In this document: piece after piece, positions 34,480 through 43,052 of the stretch
Numbering within the stretch: position 1 is the first letter of the stretch
Layout: every line of letters starts with the position of its first letter
Origin: Verrucomicrobiota bacterium
Lineage (GTDB): Bacteria > Verrucomicrobiota > Verrucomicrobiia > Limisphaerales > UBA8199
DNA length: 48,021 nt
NCBI GenBank assembly: GCA_012517205.1
Contig: JAAYVL010000162.1
Coordinates: 1-48,021, forward strand
Direction of reading: 5' to 3'
Position numbers and translations under genes: made by a program
The notes under the pieces: model-generated
What the model was told of the DNA's origin: nothing
Databases searched by the model: none
The model's input: the letters and a program-made list of their open reading frames with translations, nothing else

Positions 34480-35349
34480 ATGAGCGAGTTCAAATTCGCG
34501 TGTCCGGTTTGCGGCCAGCATATCACGGCCGACGCCAGCGCCAGCGGCGGGCAGCTCGAGTGCCCAACTTGCTTTCGGAAGATCATCGTTCCCTCGGCGC
34601 CGGCGACCCGGGATTCCAAACTCCTCGTCTCGGCGGCCCAGGTCGCCAGTCCGCGCCCGATCCCCGCGGAGATGGCCGCCGCAGCGGGCTCGCCGCCAAC
34701 GCCGCCCCGCCGGCGCGCCCTTCCCGCCCTGGGGGCCCTGTTTCTGTTGCTGGCCGCCGCGGGCGCAGCCTGGTTTTTCCTCCGCCGCCCGGCGCCACAA
34801 CCCGTTCCGCCCGCTCCGCCGGTCGCGCCCCATCCGCCCGCGCCGGACCATCCGGTGATTCTCAACACCAACTACCCGGTTCCAACCCATATCCAATGGA
34901 CGCTGGCGCTGGCCAACGCCGCCTTCCCAACCACGCCCGCCGCCGGGCGGATTCATGGCAGCGGGTTTCGATGCGAGCGGGCCATTTTGCGGAAGGACCT
35001 GCTGTCGTTAAGCCAGGGCAAGACCTGGCCGTGGGACCTGGGCGTCAATCTCAACCTCCACGTCCGGCGCGTGGAGGAGCTGAGCGGGCGGAGCATTGAA
35101 ATCACGCCGGACCGGCCCCGCGCGCCGCACATTCTGCTGCGCTGGAAAGATGCGCAGCAGCAGCCCGCCACGGAAACCATTGCCAACGGCTACGCCCTCA
35201 AGCTGGAGTTTGGCCCGATGGCCGACGGACGCATCCCCGGCAAGATTTACCTCTGCCTGCCGGATGACGCCCAGAGCTTCGTCGCCGGAACTTTCGACGC
35301 GGAAATCCGAGCGCCCCCGCCTCCGCCGTCGCGCCCGCCCAAAAGCTGA
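34480..35349 (+). CDS. Membrane-anchored protein with N-terminal zinc ribbon, unknown
   Basis: A 289-residue protein. Residues 1-35 are a zinc ribbon, FACPVCGQHITADASASGGQ followed by LECPTCFRKIIVP, of the kind used in Verrucomicrobiota and Planctomycetota membrane proteins. A transmembrane helix lies at about 84-106 (ALGALFLLLAAAGAAWFFLR), then a Pro-rich linker and an outward domain of about 150 residues (PVPTHIQWTLALANAAFPTT, DLGVNLNLHVRRVEELSGRS, GRIPGKIYLCLPDDAQSFVA) that looks beta-rich and matches nothing I recognise. The frame is open to 34396, but MSEFKFACPVCG is the natural start. It is convergent with the next gene. Confidence 0.78.
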   Translation: MSEFKFACPVCGQHITADASASGGQLECPTCFRKIIVPSAPATRDSKLLVSAAQVASPRPIPAEMAAAAGSPPTPPRRRALPALGALFLLLAAAGAAWFFLRRPAPQPVPPAPPVAPHPPAPDHPVILNTNYPVPTHIQWTLALANAAFPTTPAAGRIHGSGFRCERAILRKDLLSLSQGKTWPWDLGVNLNLHVRRVEELSGRSIEITPDRPRAPHILLRWKDAQQQPATETIANGYALKLEFGPMADGRIPGKIYLCLPDDAQSFVAGTFDAEIRAPPPPPSRPPKS

Positions 35350-35357
35350 CCCGCGCT

Positions 35358-36062
35358 TCAGTCCTCGACTTCCAGCGTCAGCGCGCCGGGTTCGATCCGC
35401 AGGCTTTTGAGGCCCCGGAGCAGGGGCGCGTCCGGGCGTTCTCCCAGGGCCTGGCCAAGCAGATTCTGACCTTTCAATCCCCCCAGCCACGCGTTGGGCA
35501 GGCTGAGCCCCAGGACGGTGACATCCTCCAGCATCGCGCAAGGTTCGCCCGCATGGCCCAGTGACAGCCGAAAACGGCCGCGCGCGCGCAGCACCTGGCC
35601 GCCCCCTACCGGGAAATCCGGCGGCAACCGCACGGCCAGGTAGGCCTGGATGGCGTCTTGCGCCAGTTCCAGCCGCACCGACCGCCCCAGGTCCGTGTTG
35701 GCGTTCAATAAACCGTTGATCTCCCGCTCCGTCAGCCGCAACGTCCGGGCGCCCGGCTCATAGCGCCGTTCCTGCGGCGCGCGCGCCTCCGCGCTCGCGG
35801 CGGGATCAGCGGCGGGCGCCGGGCGATTGCCCAACCGTTGGAGCTTCTGTTCCACGGCCGCCTTTTCCGGGGGGGACAACTCCACGGGTTTCAGGGGCCG
35901 CCGCACCCACCACAGCGTAATCAGAATCGAGGCCACGATCACCCCCGCCAGAACGGCCAGGGTCCCGCATCCGTAAAACAGGCAGCCGCGCCACTTCGCC
36001 GGCGGCGGCGAGGCGGGGGCGGCCGGGGGCGGAACGGTGGAAACGGGCGGGGCGGAGGGCAT
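35358..36062 (-). CDS. Single-pass membrane protein, unknown
   Basis: A 234-residue protein with a Pro/Ala-rich N-terminus, a transmembrane helix at about 33-52 (GTLAVLAGVIVASILITLWW) and a soluble domain. The block LRLTEREINGLLNANTDLGR followed by a beta-rich region (AYLAVRLPPDFPVGGGQVLR, ARGRFRLSLGHAGEPCAML) suggests a lipid- or polymer-binding fold, but no family is recognised. The start at 36062 is the first ATG that gives a sensible N-terminus; the frame stays open to 36620 through antisense of clpX. It follows clpX by 32 bp on the same strand and may share its transcript. Confidence 0.7.
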   Translation of the reverse strand: MPSAPPVSTVPPPAAPASPPPAKWRGCLFYGCGTLAVLAGVIVASILITLWWVRRPLKPVELSPPEKAAVEQKLQRLGNRPAPAADPAASAEARAPQERRYEPGARTLRLTEREINGLLNANTDLGRSVRLELAQDAIQAYLAVRLPPDFPVGGGQVLRARGRFRLSLGHAGEPCAMLEDVTVLGLSLPNAWLGGLKGQNLLGQALGERPDAPLLRGLKSLRIEPGALTLEVED

Positions 36063-36094
36063 ACGGGTCGCGCGCGGCGCTCCGGGGGCCGGGG

Positions 36095-37384
36095 TCAGGC
36101 CGCCGCGCGGTTCTGTTTGCGGCGGATGATCGGTTTGCACTGGCCGGCGACCACCGGCGCGGTGATGTGGACGTGCAGGATATCCTCGCTGCCGGGCACC
36201 TCGTACATGATGTCGAGCATCAGGCGTTCGAGCAGGCTGCGCAACGCGCGCGCGCCGGTGCCTTTCTTGATGGCCTGCGCCGCCAGCTCGCGCAGCCCCT
36301 CGGGCGAAAACTCCAGCTCCACCCCCTCCATCGCCAGCAGCTTCGCATACTGCTTGGTCAGCGCATTCTTCGTGTCCGTCAAAATCGAGACCAACTGCGC
36401 CTCCGTCAATTCCGCCAGCACGGTCAGCATCGGCAGCCGGCCCACGAACTCGGGAATAAAGCCGTAGCTGAGCAAATCTTCGGGCTCGAGGTGTTGCAGG
36501 ATTTCCTGCCGCTCCGCCGCCACGGCTTTCGGGAGCTCCGGGTTCGCGCGAAACCCCAGAACCTGGCGGCCCAGGCGGCGCTGGATGATCCGCTCCAGGC
36601 CAATAAAGGCGCCGCCGCAAATAAACAGGATGTCGCTCGTGTCCACCCGGATGTATTCCTGTTGCGGATGCTTGCGGCCGCCTTGCGGCGCGACGCTGCA
36701 GACCGTGCCCTCCAGGATCTTCAGCAGCGCCTGCTGCACGCCTTCGCCCGACACATCCCGCGTGATCGAGACGTTCTCGGTCTTGCGGGCGATCTTGTCA
36801 ATTTCATCAATATAGACAATGCCGCGCTGCGCCCGCTTCACATCATAATCGGCGTTCTGGAGCAGGCGCAGAATGATGTTCTCGACGTCCTCGCCCACGT
36901 AGCCGGCTTCGGTCAGCGTCGTGGCGTCCGCAATGGCGAACGGCACGTCCAGCACCTGCGCCAGCGTGCGCGCGAGCAGCGTTTTGCCCGACCCGGTGGG
37001 GCCGATCATCAGGATGTTGCTCTTTTCGATCTCGACCTCGGCCTTCGCGTCGCCCCGCGCCGGACCCGCCTCGGCGGACGCCGCCGCCGGTTCCTGGAGC
37101 AGGCGCTTGTAATGATTATGCACCGCGACCGCCAGCGTCTTCTTGGTATGCTCCTGGCCGATGCACGACTGGTCCAGCCGGCGTTTGATCTCGGCCGGTT
37201 TGGGGATGTGGGAGCGCGGCTTGGGCTTCCGGGCGGGCGCCGCCGCCTCCTTGCCCAGGACCTGGTTGCAGAGGAGGACGCAGCTATCGCAAATATAAAC
37301 GCCCGGCCCGGCGATGAGCCGGTTGACCTCCGTGTGGGACTTGCCGCAGAAGCTGCAGAGCGTCAGGTGGGTCGGGCGCGCCAT
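36095..37384 (-). CDS. clpX: ATP-dependent Clp protease ATP-binding subunit ClpX
   Basis: A 429-residue AAA+ unfoldase, the usual length. N-terminal zinc-binding domain with C10, C13, C32 and C35 ([18 protein letters not shown]). Walker A is GPTGSGKT (128-135), the pore loop GYVG is at 161-164, and Walker B is [10 protein letters not shown] (189-198). Also seen are the [18 protein letters not shown] segment and sensor-2-type [13 protein letters not shown]-loop-type residues appear as [12 protein letters not shown], with FIGLER in place of the usual FxGL. It delivers tagged proteins to ClpP and lies 8 bp after clpP on the same strand. Confidence 0.97.
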   Translation of the reverse strand: MARPTHLTLCSFCGKSHTEVNRLIAGPGVYICDSCVLLCNQVLGKEAAAPARKPKPRSHIPKPAEIKRRLDQSCIGQEHTKKTLAVAVHNHYKRLLQEPAAASAEAGPARGDAKAEVEIEKSNILMIGPTGSGKTLLARTLAQVLDVPFAIADATTLTEAGYVGEDVENIILRLLQNADYDVKRAQRGIVYIDEIDKIARKTENVSITRDVSGEGVQQALLKILEGTVCSVAPQGGRKHPQQEYIRVDTSDILFICGGAFIGLERIIQRRLGRQVLGFRANPELPKAVAAERQEILQHLEPEDLLSYGFIPEFVGRLPMLTVLAELTEAQLVSILTDTKNALTKQYAKLLAMEGVELEFSPEGLRELAAQAIKKGTGARALRSLLERLMLDIMYEVPGSEDILHVHITAPVVAGQCKPIIRRKQNRAAA

Positions 37385-37392
37385 GCGACGGG

Positions 37393-38034
37393 TTACTCCT
37401 TCTTGTCCGCCAGGCTGGTGGCCCGTTCGGCCAGGCCGGGGATTTCCTTGCGCGATTGCACCACCTCGTCCACCAAACCGTAGGCCTTGGCCTCCTCGGG
37501 CGTCATGAAATTGTCGCGGTCGGTGTCTTTCTCGACCTGCTCGATCGAGTGGCCGGTGTGCCGGGCGATGATGCGGTTGAGGCGCTGTTTGAGCTTCAGC
37601 ATGTAGCGCACGCGGATTTCCACGTCACTGGCCGGGCCTTCCGCCCCGCCCAGCAACTGGTGAATCATGATGTTCGAGTTCGGCAGCGCGTAGCGCTTGC
37701 CCTTGGTGCCGCCGCACAACAGCACGGCGCCCATGCTCGCCGCCTGGCCGATGCAATAGGTGTTCACATCGCAGGTGAGGAACTGCATGGTGTCATAGAC
37801 CGCCAGCCCGGCGGTGACGCTGCCGCCCGGGGAATTGATATAGAGATGAATGTCCTTCTTGGGGTCGTTCATCTGCAGGAACAGCAGTTGCGCGATGATC
37901 AGGTTGGCCACCATGTCGTCCACCGGCGTGCCCAGAAAAACAATCCGGTCCACCAGCAGCCGCGAGTAAATGTCATACCCGCGCTCCCCGCGCCCGGTTT
38001 GCTCCACCACCATCGGGACTAAAAAATTATCCAT
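37393..38034 (-). CDS. clpP: ATP-dependent Clp protease proteolytic subunit ClpP
   Basis: A 213-residue serine protease that forms the degradation chamber used by ClpX. The catalytic triad is S100 ([11 protein letters not shown]), H125 ([10 protein letters not shown]) and D174 ([11 protein letters not shown]). The strand [20 protein letters not shown] and the C-terminal [13 protein letters not shown] are typical. The N-terminus [27 protein letters not shown] is close to the mature form, with little propeptide. It is immediately upstream of clpX, but the trigger factor gene that often precedes clpP is absent; a TPR protein is there instead. Confidence 0.97.
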   Translation of the reverse strand: MDNFLVPMVVEQTGRGERGYDIYSRLLVDRIVFLGTPVDDMVANLIIAQLLFLQMNDPKKDIHLYINSPGGSVTAGLAVYDTMQFLTCDVNTYCIGQAASMGAVLLCGGTKGKRYALPNSNIMIHQLLGGAEGPASDVEIRVRYMLKLKQRLNRIIARHTGHSIEQVEKDTDRDNFMTPEEAKAYGLVDEVVQSRKEIPGLAERATSLADKKE

Positions 38035-38142
38035 AGCAAAGCGATGTGTTATACCGGGGCAACCTAACGGAAGCCCCGGGGCGGGTCAAGCCGGCGCCCC
38101 GCCGCCCGCCGTCGCGCCCGCCGCGCCGGGGCGGCCGGGATC

Positions 38143-39546
38143 TCAGCCGCCCGCCGCGCCATCGTAATAGGCGTCAATCTTGTCGGCCACATCCTTGTAG
38201 CCCACATCCGCCGCGTAGATGATCTTGAACTGCGCGATGGCGTCGTCGCGCTTGCCCATCGTCTCATACACCGACCCCAGCAGGTAAATCAGCTCCTTCT
38301 TTTCCTCGTCGAAGACCACCTTCTCCTTGAGGGCGTCCTGGAAGGTGGTGGCGGCCAGGTCATGGATGCCGCGCCGCGCAAAGCATTGGCCCAGGTAGCT
38401 CAACGCCTGGATGCGCCGGTGCGGATTGCTCTGCGCCTTCTGAAACTCCCTCATGGCCTCGGTGATCCGGCCCGCCTGGAAATAAAGCTGCCCCAGCTCG
38501 AAGCGGATTTGCAGGTCCGTGGGGAAGCGTTCGGCGCGCTTCTGGCACTCGGCCAGTTGATAGGCCTGCTTTTCGGCCTGGAGCGCCGCCCGTTTGTCGG
38601 CGTAGTCCGGCGCGGTGGTATCGATCTGCGCCATCTGGTGCTCGTAGCGGCGCATCACGGTGTCGGCTATATTGCGATCCAGCGACGCATCGGCGCCAAC
38701 CTCGGACGCCTTGATCCGGTCGTAGTAGCTCAGCGCGCGGTCGAACTGCTGTTTCTGGGTGTACAGCTCGGCCAGTTGGCGCAGCAGCTTCAGGTTGCCC
38801 GGCTCGGCCGCCAGCCGCCCCTCGTATTCCTGAATGAGCCGCTCGGCGACATCTTCCGTCTTTACCTGCCGGTTCTGCTGCTCCAGCAGGATGGCCTCCT
38901 CCTTGTCCTTGAGGATATCGCGGTAGGAGCCGGTGCCGTCGGCCAGCGCTTCGTAGCCCCCTTCGTCCAGCGTCTTGCGGGCGGAAAGGTTTTTGAGCGC
39001 CTGGGCCAATTCCTGGTCATGGGGCGCGGCGCGGTAGAGATTTGACAGCACCGCCTCGGCTTTCCCCACCTCGCCGGCGTTGGCCAGCGCGTGGGCATAC
39101 TTGACGGCAATGTCCTGGTCATTGGGCGAATGGGCGACCAGGATTTCCAGCGACATCACAGCCGTTTTAGGCAGGTCCAGGGCGTTGGCCGCCTCCACCA
39201 CCAGCTTGTGGGCGGCGGAATTGGCCGGATCCCCATTGAGAATCTGCTCGGCGATCCGCAGGGCCTCGGCCGGATCTTTGCCCAGGGCCAGGTGGGCCCG
39301 GGCAAGCTGCGGCGAGGAACCCGCGCTGCTCATGATCTTCTTGAAAAAACCACGGCCCCCGCTGGCTTTGCGGCTTTGGGCGCTGCGCAGGGCCTGGCGG
39401 CACTCGAAAAGCGCGGGTTCTTTGGCCAGCACCTGGTTAAAGAGGGCGATCGCGTAATCAAGATTCTCCCGCTGTAACGCGTCGTTGCCCTTGGTAAAGA
39501 GCAGGCGCAGTTCGCGTGGCAGTTCGCTGAGGCTCTTTTCAGCCAT
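38143..39546 (-). CDS. Tetratricopeptide repeat protein
   Basis: A 467-residue helical protein without a signal peptide. TPR-like units are visible at about 17-50 (LFTKGNDALQRENLDYAIAL), 80-180 (ARAHLALGKDPAEALRIAEQ, DIAVKYAHALANAGEVGKAE), 255-290 (LLRQLAELYTQKQQFDRALS), 350-380 (RFELGQLYFQAGRITEAMRE) and 385-460 (LSYLGQCFARRGIHDLAATT, LIYLLGSVYETMGKRDDAIA). The middle (190-250) includes SYRDILKDKEEAILLEQQNR, probably coiled-coil. The arrangement suggests a cytoplasmic scaffold. It is 108 bp upstream of clpP on the same strand; a Clp link is only positional. Confidence 0.85.
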   Translation of the reverse strand: MAEKSLSELPRELRLLFTKGNDALQRENLDYAIALFNQVLAKEPALFECRQALRSAQSRKASGGRGFFKKIMSSAGSSPQLARAHLALGKDPAEALRIAEQILNGDPANSAAHKLVVEAANALDLPKTAVMSLEILVAHSPNDQDIAVKYAHALANAGEVGKAEAVLSNLYRAAPHDQELAQALKNLSARKTLDEGGYEALADGTGSYRDILKDKEEAILLEQQNRQVKTEDVAERLIQEYEGRLAAEPGNLKLLRQLAELYTQKQQFDRALSYYDRIKASEVGADASLDRNIADTVMRRYEHQMAQIDTTAPDYADKRAALQAEKQAYQLAECQKRAERFPTDLQIRFELGQLYFQAGRITEAMREFQKAQSNPHRRIQALSYLGQCFARRGIHDLAATTFQDALKEKVVFDEEKKELIYLLGSVYETMGKRDDAIAQFKIIYAADVGYKDVADKIDAYYDGAAGG

Positions 39547-40519
39547 AGTCGAGTGTTGTCAGATTCGTCAGGATAAATCTAGTGGAATTATGCCGCCCGG
39601 CGCAACCCGAGTTTTCCCGCGGCGCCGCTTTGGGCCGCGCCTCAAAACCGGAAAGCATGCCGCTCCCGTTCCCGGTGCCGCCAAAGACCGTCGGCAACCG
39701 GCGCAGGCCGGGTTGCGCGGCAATAACAGGCAAGGCGGCCTCGCCAGCGGGACAATCTTCGCCGGAAACTTAGATCGGGAACGGTTCAGGCGGGCGGTTT
39801 AATCATGTGCCATCGTCTCGCTGGAGCCTGGGTGGCCCTGATAACCCAGACCGTAATCCCCATAAACCCCCGGATTGACGATTTCAAGCGCATAGCCGTT
39901 AAGAGCTAAACGCCTTTCGCTGGTAAAATCAATGATTTACGCACCCAGGAAGGAGCTGAATGGAGGCGAAACCTGAGTCTTTTCGGCTCAGAGGCGCCTT
40001 GGGCATACCTTGCAAATACCTTGGATTTACCCTGCCTTCAGGCCGTGTACAAGGGGTGTACAAGGGATGCCCACCGGATGTTCATAAGATTTTAGCTGGT
40101 ACACCCGATGGGCATCCCTTGTACACCCCTTGTACACGGCCTGAAGGCAGGGGATTTTCGGGGTATTTGGATAATGGCTACGGGTGCCTGGAAAGGCCGA
40201 GATGATAAGAGAGAACTGGAGGATAATAATTAAGTTCCTTAAAAACAGTTAGCTATGAATCCAGGGTTGACAAAAAAGGGAGGGCAAGGGCGGACGGGCG
40301 GTAAGCCCGCGGATGCCCTGCGGGGCACGGTTCACCGGGCAGAATGCCGGGAGATTGCGGACGGGATCGGGCGGGAACTGGTTGGGAAACCGGCGGATAA
40401 CCCGGTCGGGCGAGGTATCGGCGATGCGTTCCGGCTCCTTTCGCTCACGAAAGAGGAGTCCGGTTCGGGGGCCCAGACCGGTCTCTTGGGCAACGGGTCC
40501 TGCGCGAAGGCGGCAGCGA
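39547..40519. other. Long intergenic region with nested palindrome copy 3
   Basis: About 970 bp with no gene I can support. It holds nested palindrome copy 3 (40030-40152) and an AT-richer patch near 40205-40270 (AATAATTAAGTTCC). The open frames here read through the palindrome or have no recognisable features. No tRNA cloverleaf was seen. Confidence 0.65.
40030..40152. repeat. Nested palindromic repeat, copy 3
   Basis: Third and longest copy. The outer, copy-specific stem is a perfect 14-bp pair, CCCTGCCTTCAGGC at 40030-40043 with its complement at 40139-40152, followed by the shared core TGTACAAGGGGTGTACA and AGGGATGCCCA on each arm. CTCA of copies 1 and 2 is CCCA here on both arms. The arms are perfect for about 44 bp before the first mismatch (C against A in CCA(C/T)CGG). 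About 30 bp of poorly paired loop remain (about 40077-40106). Confidence 0.88.
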
Positions 40520-41089
40520 TCAGATATCTTTGCCGGCGGAGAACACCTTGGCCACAAACTTGCCGACGCCGAAGTAATCCTGCGTGTCCGGCGTGAAGAT
40601 CAGCGGCTTGAGCTTCCGGATGTCCACGGCACCCCCGGTGCCGATGATGCTGGCGTGCGCCTTGGCGTCAATCACCTCGCCCACAAACTGCGTATGGAGG
40701 CCCAATTCCACCACATGCAGCAGCTTGCACTCCAGCACCAGCGGAAACTCCTTCACATACGGCGCGTCCACCAGCGCGCTCCGGACCGGCGTCAGCTTCG
40801 CAGCCGCAAACTTGTTTGTGTTGCGCCCCGTCATCAAGCCGAAGTAATCCGCCTCCTTGACGTGCTTTTCCGAGGGGATGCTGAGGGTGAAGGCCTGGTG
40901 CTCCAGCAGGTTGGCATAGGTGTAAGTGGCTTTGCGCAAGGACACCGCCACGCACGGCGGCTGGGAACTGCAAATGCCCCCCCACGACGCCGTCATCACA
41001 TTGGGCTTGCCCGCCTTGTCGTAGGTGCCCACCACCAGCACCGGCGCCGGGTAGATGAGCGTCTTGGCTCCGAGAGATTTGTTCGTCAT
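40520..41089 (-). CDS. Flavin reductase-like (FMN-binding split barrel) protein
   Basis: A 189-residue protein of the flavin reductase/DIM6-NTAB fold. The FMN-binding strand pattern is [20 protein letters not shown] followed by [20 protein letters not shown], then [20 protein letters not shown]. Members either reduce flavins with NAD(P)H or bind FMN for other reductions; the cysteine-containing [10 protein letters not shown] block is common in the group of unknown substrate. The start at 41089 ([11 protein letters not shown]) is preceded by AGGATGGCGGGC; ATG 41098 is an alternative. It stands alone between a long intergenic region and the pseudopilin gene. Confidence 0.88.
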   Translation of the reverse strand: MTNKSLGAKTLIYPAPVLVVGTYDKAGKPNVMTASWGGICSSQPPCVAVSLRKATYTYANLLEHQAFTLSIPSEKHVKEADYFGLMTGRNTNKFAAAKLTPVRSALVDAPYVKEFPLVLECKLLHVVELGLHTQFVGEVIDAKAHASIIGTGGAVDIRKLKPLIFTPDTQDYFGVGKFVAKVFSAGKDI

Positions 41090-41215
41090 GCCCGCCATCC
41101 TGCCCCGGCCCGCCGCCCTTTTCAAGCTCCCAATCCGTCCCCGGCGAACGTCCGCCCGCCCCGCCCGGCCATTCGCCGATCCGGGGTCCGTGAATAAATA
41201 TTCACCATATTCTCG

Positions 41216-41244
41216 TTGACGGAAACGGCAAACAAAAATAATCT
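41216..41244 (+). promoter_or_regulatory. Possible promoter of the pseudopilin gene
   Basis: TTGACG at 41216-41221 and AATAAT at 41237-41242, spaced by 15 bp, in an AT-rich stretch about 60 bp before the pseudopilin ATG. The match is to the general sigma-70 consensus and is only suggestive because the spacer is short. Confidence 0.3.
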
Positions 41245-41502
41245 GGGGAACAATGTCGGACCGTCACGGTATTGCGAAGAAATTAATGTGCTATTAATCG
41301 TTATGCGTGTTAAGCCATCACCCTCCCGCACCCCGCGTGCGTTTACCCTCATCGAACTCCTGGTCGTCATCGCCATTATCGCCATTCTGGCGGCCTTGCT
41401 GCTGCCCGCGCTGGCCCGGGCGCAGGACAAGGCCCGGCGCACCGGCTGCCTGAACAACCTCAAACAGTTGGGGCTGGGGAGCATGATGTACGCCGACGAC
41501 AA

Positions 41503-41507
41503 CCGGG
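41503..41507. repeat. Target site duplication, left (CCGGG)
   Basis: Five-base duplication CCGGG directly before the insertion sequence, matched at 43048-43052 directly after it. Removing the element and one copy restores the pseudopilin reading frame. Confidence 0.85.
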
Positions 41508-41512
41508 CGCCG

Positions 41513-41584
41513 TGCGCCAAAAGTAACTGTTACCCGAGGGGATCCCTGAAGGTGGTATCGTTGCGCCAAAAGGGGTGTTACCCG
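41513..41584. repeat. Left terminal repeats of the insertion sequence (two direct copies)
   Basis: Outer copy at 41513-41536 (TGCGCCAAAAGTAACTGTTA and following CCCG) and inner copy at 41561-41584 (TTGCGCCAAAAGGGGTGTTA and following CCCG), in direct orientation 48 bp apart. The outer copy matches the inner right repeat for 22 bases; the inner copy matches the outer right repeat at all but three of 24 positions. Confidence 0.85.
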
Positions 41585-41636
41585 GCGGTGATTGTTTGGG
41601 TTAGTGGTTTTGCGGGTCCGAAGCAAGCTAAAACGA

Positions 41637-41677
41637 GCAGGGGGGCGAGCTGCGAGCCTTAGCTCGCGCCCCCCTGC
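41637..41677 (-). terminator. Terminator-like hairpin after the transposase gene
   Basis: An 11-bp GC-rich stem, GCAGGGGGGCG/CGCCCCCCTGC, encloses a smaller GCGAGC/GCTCGC hairpin. On the minus strand it is followed by TCGTTTTAGC, 94 bp past the transposase stop. Confidence 0.6.
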
Positions 41678-41770
41678 GGTCGAAAACCAGGGACTGCCGT
41701 GGTGGGGGGGCTGGGGGGAGGGCTGGTTAAGAGAGTTATTCACAATCTGCCGCACGGTTGTGTCCAGCGG

Positions 41771-42955
41771 TTAGGCCGCTCGTGCGTTGGGGACGGCTGC
41801 CTGGCGCAGGGCCGAGATTTGCTTGAGGCTCTGTTCCACCGATTGCTTGAGCGCAAAGGGGTTGAGTCGTTCCTTGTCCTGCCGCAGTTGCGCTTTGGTG
41901 ACCGGACTGACCTGCGGGCAGGCCAGCACCCGCGCCAGGGGAGTCTGGGCCGCTCCGTAAATGCGCCGCACCTTGCCGTCCTGGCGCTGAGTTCGTTCCA
42001 GTTTGAGCGAAGCGTGGAAGTAGTTGAGCAGTTGACGGTAGGGCCCCTTGAGCAGGGCGTTCATCGGCTCGATGAGCTCGGACTTGTCGTAGCGTTCATA
42101 CCCAAAGCACTGCCGCACATGGGTCCAGTTCTTCTGCTCCACATGCGCGTTGTCGTCCTTCTTGTAGGGGCGGCTGCGGGTCATGAACACCGGTCGGGGC
42201 CGCTTTTGGAGCCAGTGCAGCACGTGGTGATTGAGGAACTCCCCGCCGTTGTCGCTGTCCAACCCCAGCAAGGCAAAGGGCAAACTGGCCTCGATGTCCT
42301 GGAGGGCGCCCAGCGTGTTGAGCTGACCTCGACCCCAGATGGCGCGCAATTCCACCCAGGTGGTCACGTACTCCACCCCGTCAACCACCCAAACAAACTC
42401 CCCGGCGACGCTGCCGCCGCACAAGGCGACCGTATCGACCTCCAGCCAGCCCACCGCTCCCTCTTCCCAAAGGCTGCCCCGGATGGGAATCTGCTGGCGC
42501 AGCAGCGTGCCCGGCCGCGTGAGCGAGCGGCCCTGGCCCCGCGCCCGCAAAGGCTGCAGCAGCCGATCCAGCGTCCGGGCGCTGGCTTGCAGCAGTTTCT
42601 CCCGCGCCTCCGTCGGCATCCTCCGCTCATGCTGCTCGTAAGCTGGAATCCACTCCGGCAGCATCGCCTCCAACCGCCTGCCGCAGGCATAGTCGGTGGC
42701 CGCCCAGATGGGCCGCAGCCATTTGCGCAACAACCCCGGCTCGTAGCTTAAGGGCCGCCCGGTGATAATCCGCGGCCCCCTTGGCACCACTGGCACCGCC
42801 CGCAAGGCCCGAATCGCCGCCTTGCGGTGATACCCCAGCAACTCCTGAGCTTGATCCAACAGCTTGCGCTTATACTGTGCGCCGGCGTTCTGGTAGCGCC
42901 ACCGCAACTTCGTTATCAGTTCTCTTCGTGTGCTCTGACTCATAGTCTGATCCAT
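41771..42955 (-). CDS. Insertion sequence transposase (rve-type DDE)
   Basis: A 394-residue transposase. N-terminal helix-turn-helix-like region: RRELITKLRWRYQNAGAQYK and AQELLGYHRKAAIRALRAV. The rve/RNase H-like catalytic core carries the acidic triad in WLEVDTVALCGG (D), LLGLDSDNGGEFLNHH (D), and RPYKKDDNAHVEQKNWTHVR (E). The C-terminus YFHASLKLERTQRQDGKVRR is typical of transposases related to IS481-type enzymes with the DNAHVEQKN motif. The frame extends to 43642 antisense to the pseudopilin, but the gene must start within the element; ATG 42955 (MDQTMSQSTRREL) is used and ATG 42943 is an alternative. Confidence 0.9.
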   Translation of the reverse strand: MDQTMSQSTRRELITKLRWRYQNAGAQYKRKLLDQAQELLGYHRKAAIRALRAVPVVPRGPRIITGRPLSYEPGLLRKWLRPIWAATDYACGRRLEAMLPEWIPAYEQHERRMPTEAREKLLQASARTLDRLLQPLRARGQGRSLTRPGTLLRQQIPIRGSLWEEGAVGWLEVDTVALCGGSVAGEFVWVVDGVEYVTTWVELRAIWGRGQLNTLGALQDIEASLPFALLGLDSDNGGEFLNHHVLHWLQKRPRPVFMTRSRPYKKDDNAHVEQKNWTHVRQCFGYERYDKSELIEPMNALLKGPYRQLLNYFHASLKLERTQRQDGKVRRIYGAAQTPLARVLACPQVSPVTKAQLRQDKERLNPFALKQSVEQSLKQISALRQAAVPNARAA

Positions 42956-42963
42956 CCATCCAC

Positions 42964-43043
42964 GGTAACAGTTACTTTTGGCGCAACGTATCCTTTTCCA
43001 CCCTTCTGCCCCCCCTCCACGGGTAACAAAACTTTTGGCGCAA
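42964..43043. repeat. Right terminal repeats of the insertion sequence (two direct copies)
   Basis: Inner copy at 42964-42986 (GGTAACAGTTACTTTTGGCG then CAA) and outer copy at 43020-43043 (CGGGTAACAAAACTTTTGGC then GCAA), in direct orientation 57 bp apart, inverted relative to the left-end pair. The outer copy sits 4 bases inside the element edge, as on the left. Confidence 0.85.
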
Positions 43044-43047
43044 TTCG

Positions 43048-43052
43048 CCGGG
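43048..43052. repeat. Target site duplication, right (CCGGG)
   Basis: Second copy of CCGGG, directly after the insertion sequence. Confidence 0.85.

Larger units (their letters stand above)
41508..43047 (-). mobile_element. Insertion sequence (1540 bp, DDE transposase) in the pseudopilin gene
   Basis: The element is bounded by CCGGG duplications. Its ends begin CG-NNN-TGCGCCAAAAG on both sides, followed by imperfect inverted repeats ending in TGTTACCCG. Each end has a second, inner copy of the repeat. It encodes one DDE transposase on the minus strand with a terminator-like hairpin after it. It does not match an insertion sequence family that I can name with confidence; the transposase has an rve-type (IS481-like) catalytic core. 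Confidence 0.9.

Noticed and set aside
40249-40596. Overlapping small frames on both strands before the flavin reductase-like gene
   Set aside because: No ribosome binding site, no domain and mutually overlapping; more likely non-coding.
41561-42986. A smaller element bounded by the inner terminal repeats
   Set aside because: Only the outer ends are flanked by a duplication whose removal restores the pseudopilin frame.
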